Shown here: positions 10,812 through 22,603 of the stretch, in pieces
How the letters are laid out: the number at the start of each line of letters is the position of its first letter
How positions within the stretch are numbered: position 1 is the first letter of the stretch
Origin: Hymenopus coronatus
Taxonomy: Eukaryota > Arthropoda > Insecta > Mantodea > Hymenopodidae
Length of the DNA stretch: 64,000 nucleotides
NCBI GenBank assembly: GCA_030762935.1
Contig: CM060897.1
Coordinates: 115,664,676-115,728,675 of the forward strand
Direction of reading: 5' to 3'
Notes under the pieces: generated by a model
What the model saw: only the letters and a program-made list of their open reading frames with translations
Database searches by the model: none
Told to the model about the DNA's origin: nothing
Program-made: the position numbers and the translations under genes

Positions 10812-11451
10812 TATGTGTTCCATTCACATGACTTTCTCTACATCTCTGCAACAAATTATTGTTAAAAAGCTCTTACTTTTTACTTCAAGCTAATCAACTT
10901 CAACTCCACGAAAAAATGTATATGACATAAATTGTGTGTTTTAACGTGCTCTCTTCATTTTTTGTGAGGTAAGTTTTTGTCTATCTTTTGCGGTTTAGCA
11001 ATTATGGAAAGTTCCGTAAAATTGACCTAGAATAAAGTAGTCTTTAGAGGCTATTTTCAAAAAAGTCAACATATACATTTTATTTGTCAGGTAAATATGT
11101 TTATTATACGATATTTTAATCAATATCGTTAGTGCTATTTTTGAGAAAATAACAATTTTCGAAAAAATTTCATGTAAAAGGTAGTTGGTGGAGGGGTGAT
11201 TTTTCTCAAAATATTCGTGTCGCATCCCTGGAGATACCAAACTTTGGTATTTTACCTACTTTTAGCTTTCTTGTTATCGTGTTCACAGGCACACGGGCAC
11301 ACACACACATACGGACCTTTTTCTGAAAATTCTTTTTTAGGACGCAGCAGGCCCTAAAACATATATGTCCGGTGAAATCTCGGTATCGAATTTTTGGGTG
11401 GGGTACAATACCTTTTCTATACACTATATACATAGTATGCGTAGAGAAAGT
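10810..11451 (-). repeat. R880 copy, internally deleted
   Basis: The plus strand starts ATTATGTGTTCCATTCACAT and ends GTAGAGAAAGT plus an A run. Blocks k and l (the region with CAACCAGC in other copies) are deleted after TTCAAGCTAATC. Confidence 0.85.
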
Positions 11452-11460
11452 AAAAAAAAT

Positions 11461-11889
11461 CTCATGTGTTCCAAACACATGATTTTCTGTACTTCTCTGC
11501 AAAAAATTATTATTAAAAACACATGCTTCTATTTACTTCAGGCTAGTCGAGAAAAAATTAGCAGAAACACTCTTATTACTTGTTTCCATGTAAGTAGAAG
11601 GGAAATAAGGGAGTACCATAAGCTAAATTTTAAGTCTAGAGCTGCTTGATATGTGACTGAAGTTCCTTTGTTTGTACGGACACCAGTTGACAAATTCCTG
11701 CATGAGAAAAGTATAAGTTTTTAAATCTGAAACCAATAACAAGGAATATCTCAAATATGATAAAATCCACGAAAAAAAGGTATAGAACAAAAATTGTGTA
11801 TTTTAACGTGCTCCACATTTTTTGTGTAGTAAGCTTTGGTCTTTCTCTTATGGTTTAGCAGTTATACAAAATTCTGTATAGAGAAAGTA
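11461..11889 (-). repeat. R880 copy, head half missing
   Basis: CTCATGTGTTCCAAACACAT through TACAAAATTCTGTATAGAGAAAGT. The middle has been deleted so that the block ending TTATACAAAATTC joins the terminal TATAGAGAAAGT directly. Confidence 0.8.
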
Positions 11890-11989
11890 ATAACTGAATA
11901 GCCAAAAATTTTTTAAAAACATGAAAAATTAAATAATTGGAACCGTTAATATGAACATCTTAAAAAGGGTTTATGGCAAAAATAACTAT

Positions 11990-12200
11990 TCCGTATAAAT
12001 TGTGTGTTTAAGGATATGTATATTTTTTGTGAAGTTTATTTTCCACTGTCGCTTAAGGTACTCCAGTTATACAATTATACACACTTCCTTACAATTGAGG
12101 TTAGATTTTGGAGAATCTTCCTTGAAAATTAAAAATATCATTTTTATTTTCCACGAAAATATCGTTAATATATTCTGTTTTAATTGTAATAACAGCAGCC
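11990..12200 (-). repeat. Diverged R880 fragment
   Basis: AAATTGTGTGTTTAAGG ... GTGAAGTTTATTTTCC ... CTTAAGGTACTCCAGTTATAC aligns with the central part of the family, but with many substitutions. Confidence 0.5.
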
Positions 12201-12211
12201 GTTGTTTAAAT

Positions 12212-12979
12212 AATGTGTGTTCCATTCACATGCCTTTCTCTGCATCCTGTAACAAATTATTGTTAAAAAGCTTATTCTTCTATCTTCAAGGCAATCGAGA
12301 AGAACATTATCAGAAATTGTATTTATTACTTGGTTCCTTGTAAGTGTAAGGGAAATAAAGTAATACACTACGCTAAAGCGATAATGAAATATTTTAAGTA
12401 CTGGTTGCAATATGGTTGAAATCCGTTTTTTTTTTCTTTCTTTTTTTTTTGCATTAGAGGAGTTTACAAATTCCCATATTGGAAACGTTTAAGTATTTTA
12501 AAATTGAAATTAATAACAATAAATATCTCAGAAATGCCTAAATTGTGATTTAACGAGATGTGCGTGTTTTGTTTAGTAAGTTTTTGTCTATCTTTTATGC
12601 TTGCCAGTCATAGAAAATTCAGCAAAACTTATCCAGAATAAAGAGGACTTCAAATGCTATTCCCAGAAAATTCAAGCTAAAATGTTGGTTTGTCATACAA
12701 ATATCTTTAATATACGGCATTTTAATCGATACCGGTAGAGCTCTTTTTGAGAAAATCAATATTTTCAAAATGTTTCCCAAATAAGGATAGTTTGGTGATG
12801 AGTGAGTTTTCTCAAAATATGTGTGTATCACATTAGGTTTGGTATTTTACTGTCTTTTCGTTTTTGAGTTTTCGTTTACATAGACAAACGAACACATACA
12901 TGGGCTTTTTATCTGAAAATGATTTTGGATGCATGGGACCCTAAAACGTGTATTTCTGGTGAAATCTTTGTATTGTGAT
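12212..12979 (-). repeat. R880 copy
   Basis: GTGTTCCATTCACATGCC through GAAATCTTTGTATTG. It contains a T-rich interruption at 12427-12450 and is cut at its head side by SINE-A sequence. Confidence 0.8.
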
Positions 12980-13011
12980 AATTGTGTTGAAAATGCAAAC
13001 TACACATAACT

Positions 13012-13275
13012 TAGTGATAATTTAAATTGTTCTCTCACAGAGATCATGTGTAGAGCAGGAGTTGGATAGGTAGAGTCAGACTGAAGAATTCAATATTATA
13101 GCCGGGATTTCAACCACGGATCTTCCGGTCTCTAGCCGATTGATCTCACTGAGATACCATGGCAACATACTGGCATAGCATTGAATTTCTCAACTGACTC
13201 GTATGTTTCCCGGTAAACCAAAGGTGATCTCAAATTATTTTGAGATGACAACCCCAATGGCGACTTACAATGTTG
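13012..13275 (-). mobile_element. SINE-A
   Basis: Read on the minus strand it has CCATGGTATCTCAGTGAG (A-box-like), GTGGTTGAAATCCCGG (B-box-like), then TTGAATTCTTCAGTCTG and CTATCCAACTCCTGC. Its 5' side carries the small palindrome CTTACAACATTGTAAG. It sits at a broken R880. Confidence 0.75.
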
Positions 13276-13330
13276 TAAGTACTTTAAGTCCCAGGATTTA
13301 TAGGTTTAGCCAATTATTATGGAAAATTGT

Positions 13331-13558
13331 GATACTTTAAATTGTTTTCTCACAGAAAACGTGTGTAGGACAGGAGTTGGAATAGAGTTTGACTGAAAAA
13401 TTCAATGCTATAGCCGGGATTTGAAAGACGATCTCTCGGTTTCTAGCCGGCTGCTCTACTACTGAGCTAACATGGCAACATATTGGTATGTCTGAGTCCA
13501 CCTATTCGACTCCTTTCCTACACACGGTTTATGTGAGAAAACAATTTAAATTATCACA
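13331..13558. repeat. SINE-A foldback (inverted tails around a head)
   Basis: A minus-strand SINE-A head (CCATGTTAGCTCAGTAG, AAATCCCGGC) is bounded on both sides by the SINE-A tail in opposite orientations: TTTAAATTGTTTTCTCACA at 13342 and GAGAAAACAATTTAAATT at 13535. The arms are about 60 bases and could form a long hairpin. Confidence 0.7.
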
Positions 13559-14345
13559 ATTCTCTACATCTCTGCAACACATTATTGTTATAAAGCTAAT
13601 GCTTCTATTTACTTTGTGCTAATTGAGAAAATTTAGCAGAAATAGCATAGGCTATAATGATAGTCAAAAGCTGGTTTCTCTGTGACCGAAGTTCCTTTGT
13701 ATGCACAGGAGTTGACAAATTTCTGTATGAGAAAGGTATAACCTTTTCAGAGCTGAAACCAAAAACAAGCAATATCCAAAAAACGACTAACTCCACGAAA
13801 AAAAATATATGTGTATCATAAACTGCGTGTTTTACCTTGCTCTGCATTTTTTGTGTTGTAAGTTTTTGTCCATATCTTACAGTTTAGGAGTTATGCAACA
13901 TTCTGTAAAATTCATCCAGAATAGATTAGTCTTCAGAGGTTATTCCCAGAAAATTCAAGATATACATTTTTTTTTGTCAGGTAAATATCTTTAATACACA
14001 ATTATTTAATCAAAATTGTTAGAGCTATTTTTGAGAAAATTAAAATGTTCGAAATGTTTTCCATGTAAAGGATAGTTGGGGATAGGGGGATTATCTTGGA
14101 AATATTCGTGTCGCATTCTTGGAAGATACCGAACTTAAATACCAAGTTTGGTATTTAATAGTCTTTTCGTTTTTGAGCTATGCTGCTTACAAACACACAC
14201 ACTCACTTGGACATTTTTCTAAAAGTTCTATTTTGGGATTCAGGGGGACCCAAAACATGTATTTTCGTTGAAATTTCGGTATCGAATTTTTGGGTGCATT
14301 ACAATACCTTCTCTATACGCTATGTACATAGTACGTGAAGAGAAA
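13559..14345 (-). repeat. R880 copy, 3' end lost at foldback
   Basis: Starts TTCTCTACATCTCTGCAAC directly at the SINE-A foldback, so the CACATCAGA end is missing. It ends at the palindrome GCTATGTACATAGTACGTGAAGAG. Confidence 0.8.
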
Positions 14346-14355
14346 ATAAAAAAGT

Positions 14356-14965
14356 TGAGTGTGAGTGTCTGTAGACTGGATAGCTCAAAAACTGAAAGAC
14401 CGTTAAATAGCAAGCTTGACTGTTGACGATTTTTATTAAAGCGTTATTTATTTTTATTAAAATACCTTATATTATACATACTTACATCAGAAATAAAAAT
14501 GCATATCTCGAATTTTCTGGGAATAGATTCTGAAGACCTGTTCATTCTTTATACATTTTTGTAAATTTTGCATAACTGGTAAGCCGTGGGATACGTAGAT
14601 CTCGTTATAACACACAGTTTATGTAATATGCATTTTTGTTGGATAGTTTACAATTTCCAAGGTATTCCTTATTTTTGGTTTCAATTGTGAAATACTTATA
14701 CGTTTCTCATACAGAAGGTGTCCGTTTTACTTTTGTTCTAATCCTGGCCAAGCAAAGAAGCTAATTTCATTGTCAATTGCATTGCGATAGTTTTTAGACT
14801 ATCGCTTTAGTCACCTTCTACTTATAAGGAACTAAGTAGTAAGAACATTCTTCTTATGTTTATTTAGACTAGCATTGTGTAGAAAGAAGAATAATGTTTT
14901 ATAAGAAGTTTGTTTGTAGAACAGTTAAAGAAAGTCATGCGAGTGTCACATATCAGATTTGTAGA
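14356..14965 (+). repeat. R880 copy, head to head with the preceding copy
   Basis: TAGCTCAAAAACTGAAAGACCG through AGTCATGCGAGTGTCACATATCAGA. The head palindrome is shared with or lost to the minus-strand copy on its left. Confidence 0.75.
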
Positions 14966-15094
14966 CATTATGATTGCATAAATTCAATAAACTCAGAATT
15001 CATCCTGCTGACCTTATTACAAACCTTAACGGCACGCCACTGTATGGGCAGCTCTTTTTACAGTCACTCAGGCAAATAGGCACATGTCCAAACA

Positions 15095-16003
15095 TCTGAT
15101 GTGTTATACTCACATGACTTTCTCTAGCTACTCTGCAAACAAACTTCTTACGAAAGATAATTCTTCTTTAAACACCATATTAATTGAATTAAACGCTAAC
15201 AGAATTTTATTACTTAGTTCCTTATAAGTAGATTGGAGCTAAGGGAAGGCACTATGCTAAAGTGATAGTCAAATGTTTTAAAAGGCTGTCGTTATGCGAT
15301 TGTCATTGCAAACCGTTTCTTTGCTTGAGCAGGAGTGGAACAAAATAAAAACGGACACTTGCGTCTGAGAAATTTAAACTACTAACAAAGAATATCTCGA
15401 AAACGGTAAGCTCCACGAAGAAATTACATAACTTGTATATTTTAACAAGATCTACATTTTTTGTGTTTTACTAATTTGTCTATCTCTTACGGTTTACTAG
15501 TTAAACAAATTAAGCATAATTCATCCAGAATAAACAGGTCTTTAGAACCTATTTCCAGAAAATTCAAGATATACATTTTATTTGTGACAGAAATTACTTT
15601 AATATGTGGGATTTTAATACAAAATTTTAAGAAAAACAACATTTTCGAAATTTGTTCCCTATAAAGGATAGTTAGGGATGGGGGGATTTTCTTAAAAATC
15701 TGCGTCTCGCATCTTTTGAAGAGACCAAAATTAAATACCCAAGTTTGGTATTTAACCGTATTTTCGTTTTTGAGTTATGCGGTCCACAGAACCACACACA
15801 CACACACACACTCACTCACTCACTCACTCACTCACTCACTCACATACATGCACACACACACGGATCTGTTTCTGAAAATGCTTTCTTTTGTATTCAGAGG
15901 GTCCTAAAACATGTATTTCCGGTGAAATCTCGACATTGAATTTTTGGGTGGAATACAATATTCTCTATCCCTATGTACATTGTACATATGGGCTAGAGAA
16001 AGT
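15095..16003 (-). repeat. R880 copy, full length
   Basis: TCTGATGTGTTATACTCACATG at one end and TACATATGGGCTAGAGAAAGT at the other. The TG block has expanded into CA and CTCA repeats (15795-15861). Confidence 0.9.
15795..15861. repeat. (CA)n-(CTCA)n microsatellite inside R880
   Basis: CACACACA runs flanking several CTCA units at the position where other R880 copies have only a short GTGTGTCCGTGTG block. Confidence 0.9.
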
Positions 16004-16160
16004 AACAAATGCTGGAAATAATACTACTCACTACTCGCTTTGACATAAACTGCGGATTGACACCTGGTTGAGAAAGAAAAGTAGCTATAATTAAACAACC
16101 ACAAATATCTTCAAGTTAGCCTGAAAAACAGAAAATAAACATGAAGATATTTCTTAAAAA

Positions 16161-17310
16161 TCTGATGTTTTCCATCCATGTGACTTTCTCTAGCTGTTAC
16201 ATAAGCAACTTTCCTTACAAAAGATTATTCTTTTATCAACGATATGCTAATCAAGGTAAACCTTAGCAGAAACAGTTTTATTACTTAGTTCCATACAACT
16301 AAAGGGAAATAAGGGAATGCACTAGGCTAAATTGAAGTCGCCCTCCGTGGTGTAATGGTTATCATGCTGACTTCATATACCCAAACCCGGCGGAGAACGA
16401 TGGATTTTTTCGGGCGTAAAAATCCTTAGCATGGCTTCCTTCCGAAGGTAAGTAAAGCCGTTGGTCCCGTGTCGTAGATTCACGGCACGTAAAAGAACCT
16501 CAAGACTGATTGAGAGGCCTCTGAGCAAAATTAATAATTTCAACGCCAATTTAGAATGGGACGCTGAGAACCACAGCAGTTAAAGAGCGTCCATAATAAC
16601 ACGTCATTTGCATTTACATTTAAAAGCTGATTCTATATGAAACAATTGAAGTTCTCTTCATTTTGGATGGCCTGCAGTAAAACAAGAGAGATGTAACGAA
16701 GCGTCACTTCTGGTTTGAGAAAAGTTAAAAGTAGTTTAATAATTTAAATCAATAACAAGAAATATCTCAGAAGCGGCCAGCTCTACATAAAAACCTCAAT
16801 GACATAAATTATGCCTTTTAACGAGATCTACAATTTTTGTGCAATAATTTTTTGTCTATCTATTGTGGTATAAAGGTTTTGCTAAATGTTATAAACTCAT
16901 TCAGAATAAAGAACTCTTCAGGGGCTATTCCCAGAAAATTGAAAATATACAGCTAATTTGTGAAGTAAATATCTTTAATATACTGTATTTTAGGCAAAAT
17001 CGTTAAATTCATTTTTAAGAAAAACAAAACATTCTGTGTAAAGGTTATTTTGGGGAGGTGGGGATTTTGTTGAAAACCTTGTCGCATCTTTGAAGGATAC
17101 TAAACTGAAATACCAAGTTAACGGTCTTTTTCTTTTGGAGCTCTGCTGTCCACAGCATATACACACGGACCTCTTTTATAAAATGCTTTTTTTGGGAGTC
17201 AGGTGACCTCAAAACATATACTTTCAGTGAAGTCACTACATCGAATTTTTAGTGCAATTCAATATCTTCTCTATTCACTATGTACATTTTACATATGGGC
17301 TAAAGAAAGT
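16161..17310 (-). repeat. R880 copy interrupted by SINE-C
   Basis: TCTGATGTTTTCCATCCATGTG through CATATGGGCTAAAGAAAGT. About 270 bases of SINE-C are inserted after GGCTAAATTGAAGTC. Confidence 0.85.
16341..16612 (+). mobile_element. SINE-C, full length
   Basis: The tRNA-like head CCCTCCGTGGTGTAATGGTT carries an A box. The body has GGCACGTAAAAGAACCTC and CTGAGCAAAATTAA, and the end is GGGACGCTGAGAACCAC ... GTTAAAGAGCGTCCATAA. The B-box side is eroded (AACCCGGCGGAG). A minus-strand copy is at 37793 and a diverged one at 42418. Confidence 0.8.
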
Positions 17311-18680
17311 AAAAATCGTTCAAATGATCGCAAGAGTTGCTGACATGATTTTGCGGCAAAACGTCAATAGGGTAGAAGCATAAGTAACAGCATCTAGAGT
17401 TTCTCGAAAAAACATGTTGGCACAGAAGCAAGAATAATACCTGAAATCTCTGTATGTCAGTAAAAGAACTTGTATGGAATACAAGGAAGGGAGAAAGAAG
17501 GGTCATGCCTTGGGTTAGGGGAGGAATGAGGGTTTAGAGAAGCCATGGAGGAGCTAGAGGAGGACATTTGGAGGGTGTGTCGTGAAGTTGGCAGCCGTAA
17601 GGTAGGAAAAGGATTTGTTTGAAGAGGGCAGAGGAAAGAGGTAATGATGCTATGAAGCGACCGCAAGTAAGACAGCACCGTTGCTATTTTACGGCAGAGT
17701 AGGACAGAGGGAGAGAGACAGAGAAAAATACGCGTTACGATATATTACACAGCATGTATCGAAACGCTCGGGTTTGAGAACGAACACCTTCCTTTCAATA
17801 AGACAAAGTATCATAAAGCATCACTGACACTCTGAACAGGATTTGTAACCTCTGTTTCGAAACATATACATGGAAAAAGAAATTATTTTTATATTGCAAG
17901 TGGTGGATGTATATGAAATTGGTTCGTTCAAAACTACCTAGGCTCTAGAGCAAATAGCAGCGGGCTTATTTCGTGGAAAACTGTTTCTCAGGATAATGAA
18001 TTCAATCTATTTGAGTGAAGAGCGTACATAAATAATAATCGAAATAATATGGGTACAGTGCCTTCGTTTAATGCCAAGACCTCGCTCCGCACCAAATAAT
18101 GGGATTTTCCGACCCGTAAATATGCCGTTACTTGCTCACGAGTGTTAGTAGCGTACAGAATGTTAGGGGTGTGAGGGCGCAAATTTTGTTTGCTGGAAGA
18201 TCTAATTATGACGAATAATAAAGTCCAATAACAATTGCATTTACCCTAAAAGGTAACGGAGATAATTCGACATTATTGAATATATTATCTGTACAGTCTA
18301 GCAAGAGAACAGGAGCTAAGAGCCGAATGTTTTATTTTGGTTCCGACCAGGCCAGTGTTTTGTTTTGATTAAATACTATTTTAAATCCAGCCTCTGTGTT
18401 TATTGTCAGTTACTGCCCTACTAAGGGTCGGGTAAGTTACCTTTCAAGCTATCTGATCGTATTCACGAGGCCTGAAAATTAAAAGCTGCATAAGAGGCTA
18501 CGCTTAAGATTTAGTCTGTTGATAAAAGATAGAGCATATTCAAATGTGAATTATGGAAATATCTCATTCAGGTATATCGTGGACAATTAAATCAAAGCCA
18601 CATCTTAGGTAAACGTGAAAATTATTAGTAATCAATGACTTTAACATCAATAATATGTAAAGTATGTATAATATGTATAT
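17311..18680. other. Unique stretch, no gene seen
   Basis: About 1.37 kb without a window repeat. A 73-codon minus-strand frame at 17457-17678 is low-complexity Ser/Pro/Leu translating a purine-rich tract (GGAGGAGCTAGAGGAGG). I find no splice-bounded exon or RNA gene. Confidence 0.4.
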
Positions 18681-19061
18681 ATCGTCAAAGCGCACAATTT
18701 ATGTCCTTTACATTTTTGTTGCATAGGTAACCGTTTCCAAAATATTCCTTGTTATTGGTTCAGTTGTAAAGTACTTATACTTTTCTCAGACAGAAAATGT
18801 CGTTTTTCTTGTGTTATACTCCTGGACAAGCAAAGAAGCGATTTGCAGTGGCAATCGCATTATGATAGCTTTTAAAACATTTGACTATCACTTTAGCATA
18901 GTGCATTCCCTTAGTGCCTTTCTACTTATAAGGTACTAAGTAATATACTAAGTATATTTGGCTAATGTTTCTCTCCATTAGCATGGTGTAGAAGGAAGAA
19001 GTATCTTTTGTAAGAAGTTTGTAGATGAACCAAAGAAAGCCTGTGAGTGCAACACATCAGA
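18680..19061 (+). repeat. R880 3' half
   Basis: AAGCGCACAATTTATGTCC through GTGAGTGCAACACATCAGA plus a T run. The copy is 5'-truncated. Confidence 0.75.
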
Positions 19062-19397
19062 TTTTTTATTTATGAAACCATGCACTATTGAGGAAAATTG
19101 TACAAGAACTTATCTTTCAGGTAACATCATAAAGTTGTCCAAATCTGCGCACTCATTCAATCTTGCATATATAATGTGTATTAACATTAATTGTTAAATA
19201 AATAAATTTAATGAATCATGAAAATAATAGATTAATAATAATAGAATTGTAAAATAATAAAAATTATAAATACAATAAGTACTAAGGCATGACTTTTGAA
19301 AGTGGTGTCTATTTGGGCAAAAACATTCTTGACATATCTAGTTGGATGGAATTATCATTCACATGCATTAGTTCTTCTTGCCTAATATCTATAATTT

Positions 19398-19610
19398 CTA
19401 CACTGTAGTCACACAGTAGGGCTTCAGTTTTAAAATGTTAGTAGCTGTTTGAACAGAGGTTTGTGTAGCTCCCACTTGCTGTGCAACACAACTGAGAGAC
19501 TTCATAGTTGTTTTCTTCAGATTTTCCTCTATTTGAACATGTCCTTTTCGCTGCTTTGGTTTTGCGTTTAGCGACCACGTTGTATTAAATGTATTGATCG
19601 AACATCTCAC
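19398..19610 (-). pseudogene. Transposase helix-turn-helix relic
   Basis: A 70-codon frame whose middle, KSLSCVAQQVGATQTSVQTA followed by LKLKPYCVTTV, resembles the HTH linker (KS..LAQQ.G.S..S..R....LK..PY.VT) at the N-terminal side of several arthropod DDE transposases. No catalytic domain is visible downstream on the minus strand, so this is at best a fragment. The assignment is from pattern memory and is tentative. Confidence 0.4.
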
Positions 19611-20499
19611 TGTATCTCTAATTGAGAAGAATTATTGAGAGAATGTTACATTAATATCCATAAATATCGTGAAGAATTGACACTTTTTGTCAAGTTAATA
19701 AATAATCCATTGAATAATGTATATTAGTGTGCAAGTCCAGATACCGGAAAAAGCAGTTCCTATGGAAATAAAACATGAACGTGAGCTATAGCGTAATATC
19801 CGGAAAATTGTTGCTGAAATTGTCTACACACCTGTCCTCAAGATAAAAATGTTTCGTATGGATTCAATATAAATATCCGTAAATTTTGACAGAATTTCCG
19901 TGGACTAATAAAAGAATAACATTCCTAAGGAAATCACACACACGTAACGTCGAAACACTACACAAAGCGAAGACAAATCAGTGACTGAGATAGTTCACAG
20001 CTGATAAACGTACATTTTGCCGCTTCTACCGAGGTCACTGTCGCCTTGCCCGATACTCATGTAAGACGATCATGGTTTTGACATAAAATGTAGGCACCGT
20101 AGGTGGATAGGGTATCTTTATAGTCAGATAATGATAGCCATTAGAGAAACCTAAGTGTAGAGTCTTTGGGACATATTTAAGATATAAGTTGAAAAGTATT
20201 TGTAATATAATTCATCAGACAAAGCAAGTTAAGATTTCATTAAAAAATGACCACCCTACATGGCATTCTGCAAGGAAATTAAGCATGGACAATTAAACAG
20301 AAAACAAAAAGCAAACTGAAGTAGCTGAAATGAGATTCTTTCGCTTAGTAAAAGGCTGCACAAGAACATCTAAGAAATGATTTAATTGGTGTGTAGCGAA
20401 TATCCTGTAAGAAAAAAATTGTAGAGATTCAAAAAAAATGGAAAGCGTAAATTCATTTGTCTATCTTGGTTATATATATTAACATATTTGGATGAGGTA

Positions 20500-20843
20500 A
20501 ACCTAACTCCATAGTACGACAGTCCACAAGGAATCTTGGCCTACCACCCGGCAGCTGCATCCCCCATCCCGGCCTGAAGGCGAAATGAATGGGGTGCAGT
20601 GCTGGAGGATGAGACGTGATCAGCACCTTGAGTCCCTCCGGGCCGGTTAATGCGGTCTTCTCGATCTGGAGCCGCTATTTCTCAATTAAGTAGCTCCTCA
20701 GTTGGCCCCCGGGGAACCTCACGAGGCTGAGTGTACCCCGGACCAGGTCTTCCAGCGGGGAACATTCCCCTCGCGGGCACTGGGAATCGTACCCAGATTC
20801 GCTTAGCAAGCAGCCGCGTTACCACCGCGCTAAGGACTCGACC
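20500..20843 (-). mobile_element. SINE-B with 14-bp TSD
   Basis: The reverse complement has the SINE-B head (GCGCGGTGGTAACGCGG), a degenerate B box and the body GGAGACCTGGTCC-like, GAGGAGCTACTTAATTGAG. It is flanked by ATTTGGATGAGGTA (20486-20499) and ATTTGGATGAAGTA (20844-20857), with one mismatch. Confidence 0.88.
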
Positions 20844-20859
20844 ATTTGGATGAAGTAGA

Positions 20860-21480
20860 TATATCAATTATAATAAAACCATGGGAATAATATACTCATA
20901 ATGAATCCTTCATTAGTTCAGAGAGATATTAGAGTGGGGTTGTTGAAAACTTCTGTAAGACCTGCTGTCTACTAGACAGTGAGCGATGGATCGGTGGAGA
21001 GGAGGAACTACTAGCAAAATGAGGTTCATGAACAGTGAGCGAAGTTTCATACAGTTAACGAAAGGTTGCAAAACATGGACTACAAGAAGAGGTAAGGGGA
21101 GAGTTCGTCACGTGATGTCAACAAGGCGGTATTATCGAGTGAAGAGAAAGGTGGTTCTATTATGTTCGTGCACTACTGCAGTAAACTTATTAGATCGTGA
21201 ACAGAAATGAAAGAGTATTCTTCGTTATTAATTTACAAATAAACACATGCTTACCTGTTATTGTACAACACTTATGCTGTTTTCATTTATATCTGCATTT
21301 AATTTGATCGTCAGAGCAGATGTCTGAAAGAACCTCTTTGTATATTTTTTGAAAAAAAAAAAAAACTGAAATAAATAGGACATTAGATTTAATCATCTAT
21401 TCGTTCATTCTTAATGAAATTAAGAGTGGCAAATTGACAACATTTGTCTCTTGCTCTTGTTACTCTTAAATGCATAAAAT
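20860..21480. other. Unique stretch, possible retroelement trace
   Basis: Reading LLKTSVRPAV near 20940 recalls the C-terminal side of non-LTR reverse transcriptases (KT.IRP..LYG), but the following residues do not continue the pattern. A 74-codon frame at 20986-21210 has no recognisable domain. Confidence 0.2.
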
Positions 21481-21484
21481 GTTT

Positions 21485-21605
21485 ATATATAGAATGTATT
21501 TTTGTATTCCACACAAAAATTCGATACCGCGGTTTAACAGGAAATGTGTGCTTCCAGAGCTTCTATATAAAAACAGAAGTATTTTTTTATAAAAGGACCT
21601 GCGTG
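21485..21605 (+). repeat. R880 head fragment
   Basis: GTATTCCACACAAAAATTCGATACC then AACAGGAAATGTGTG. Only the first approximately 120 bases are present. Confidence 0.6.
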
Positions 21606-21689
21606 TCTTTATTAATAGCTTTTGTATGAATATTAAAGTTTGGGACATGAAATTGTATCTTTTATTTGGTTTGTAAAATAAATAAAAAT

Positions 21690-22272
21690 ATTATGTGTTC
21701 CATTCACATGACTTTCTCTACATCACTGTAACAAATTATTGTTAAGAAACATACTCTTCTATGATAATCGAGATAAACATTAAAAGAAATGTTGTTAATT
21801 CCTTGCGTTTGTGTAGTAAGTTTCTGTCTATCTCTTACGGTTTACAAGTTACGCAAAATTAATTCAAAATAAAGACATATTTAGAGGCTATTCCCAGAAC
21901 ATTCAAGATATACATTTTATTTGCCATATAAATATATTTAATATACGGTATTTTAATCCAAATCGTTGAGCAAATCAAAACTTTCTAATTTGTTTCGATA
22001 TAAATGGTTGTTTTTAGTGGGGGGATTTTTCTGAAGATCCTCATGTCACATCCGCGGATAATACTTAACTTAAATATCAAATCTGGTATTTTACCCACTC
22101 TTCGTTTTTGAGTTAACGTGTTCAGACACACGGACCTCTTTCCAAAAATGCTTTTTTTGGATACAGGGGATCCTAAAACGTGTATTTCCGGTGAAATTTT
22201 GTTATCGAATTTTTGGGTGGATTGCAATACCTTCTCTATACACTAATGTATATAATACGTCAGGAGAGAGTG
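21690..22272 (-). repeat. R880 copy with internal deletion
   Basis: ATTATGTGTTCCATTCACAT through CACTAATGTATATAATACGTC. The segment between the TAAAAGAAATGTTG part and GTGTAGTAAGTTTCTG is deleted. Confidence 0.85.
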
Positions 22273-22289
22273 AAAATTAATTATATTTA

Positions 22290-22603
22290 TTTCTAGTGTA
22301 CATAGCTCAAAAACGAAAATAGTATCTCACAAACATGCGACACGAGTGCTTTCAATAAAATCAACCCACCGCAGATTACACTATACCTGGAGATATTTTC
22401 GAAAATTTTATTTTTCTTAAAAACTGCTGTAAAAATTTTTATTAAAATACCATTAATTAAAGGTATATAATGACAAACGAAATCTGTATTCCGAAATTCC
22501 TGGGAATAGCCACTGCAGACCTCTTTATTTTGAATGGCTTTTGCATAACACACAAAAACTGTAAACCTCGTCAAACGACACAACACATGTCCTTTACATT
22601 TTT
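22290..22603 (+). repeat. R880 middle fragment
   Basis: CATAGCTCAAAAACGAAAATAG through CAACACATGTCCTTTACATT, ending where the next R880 head begins. Confidence 0.7.
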
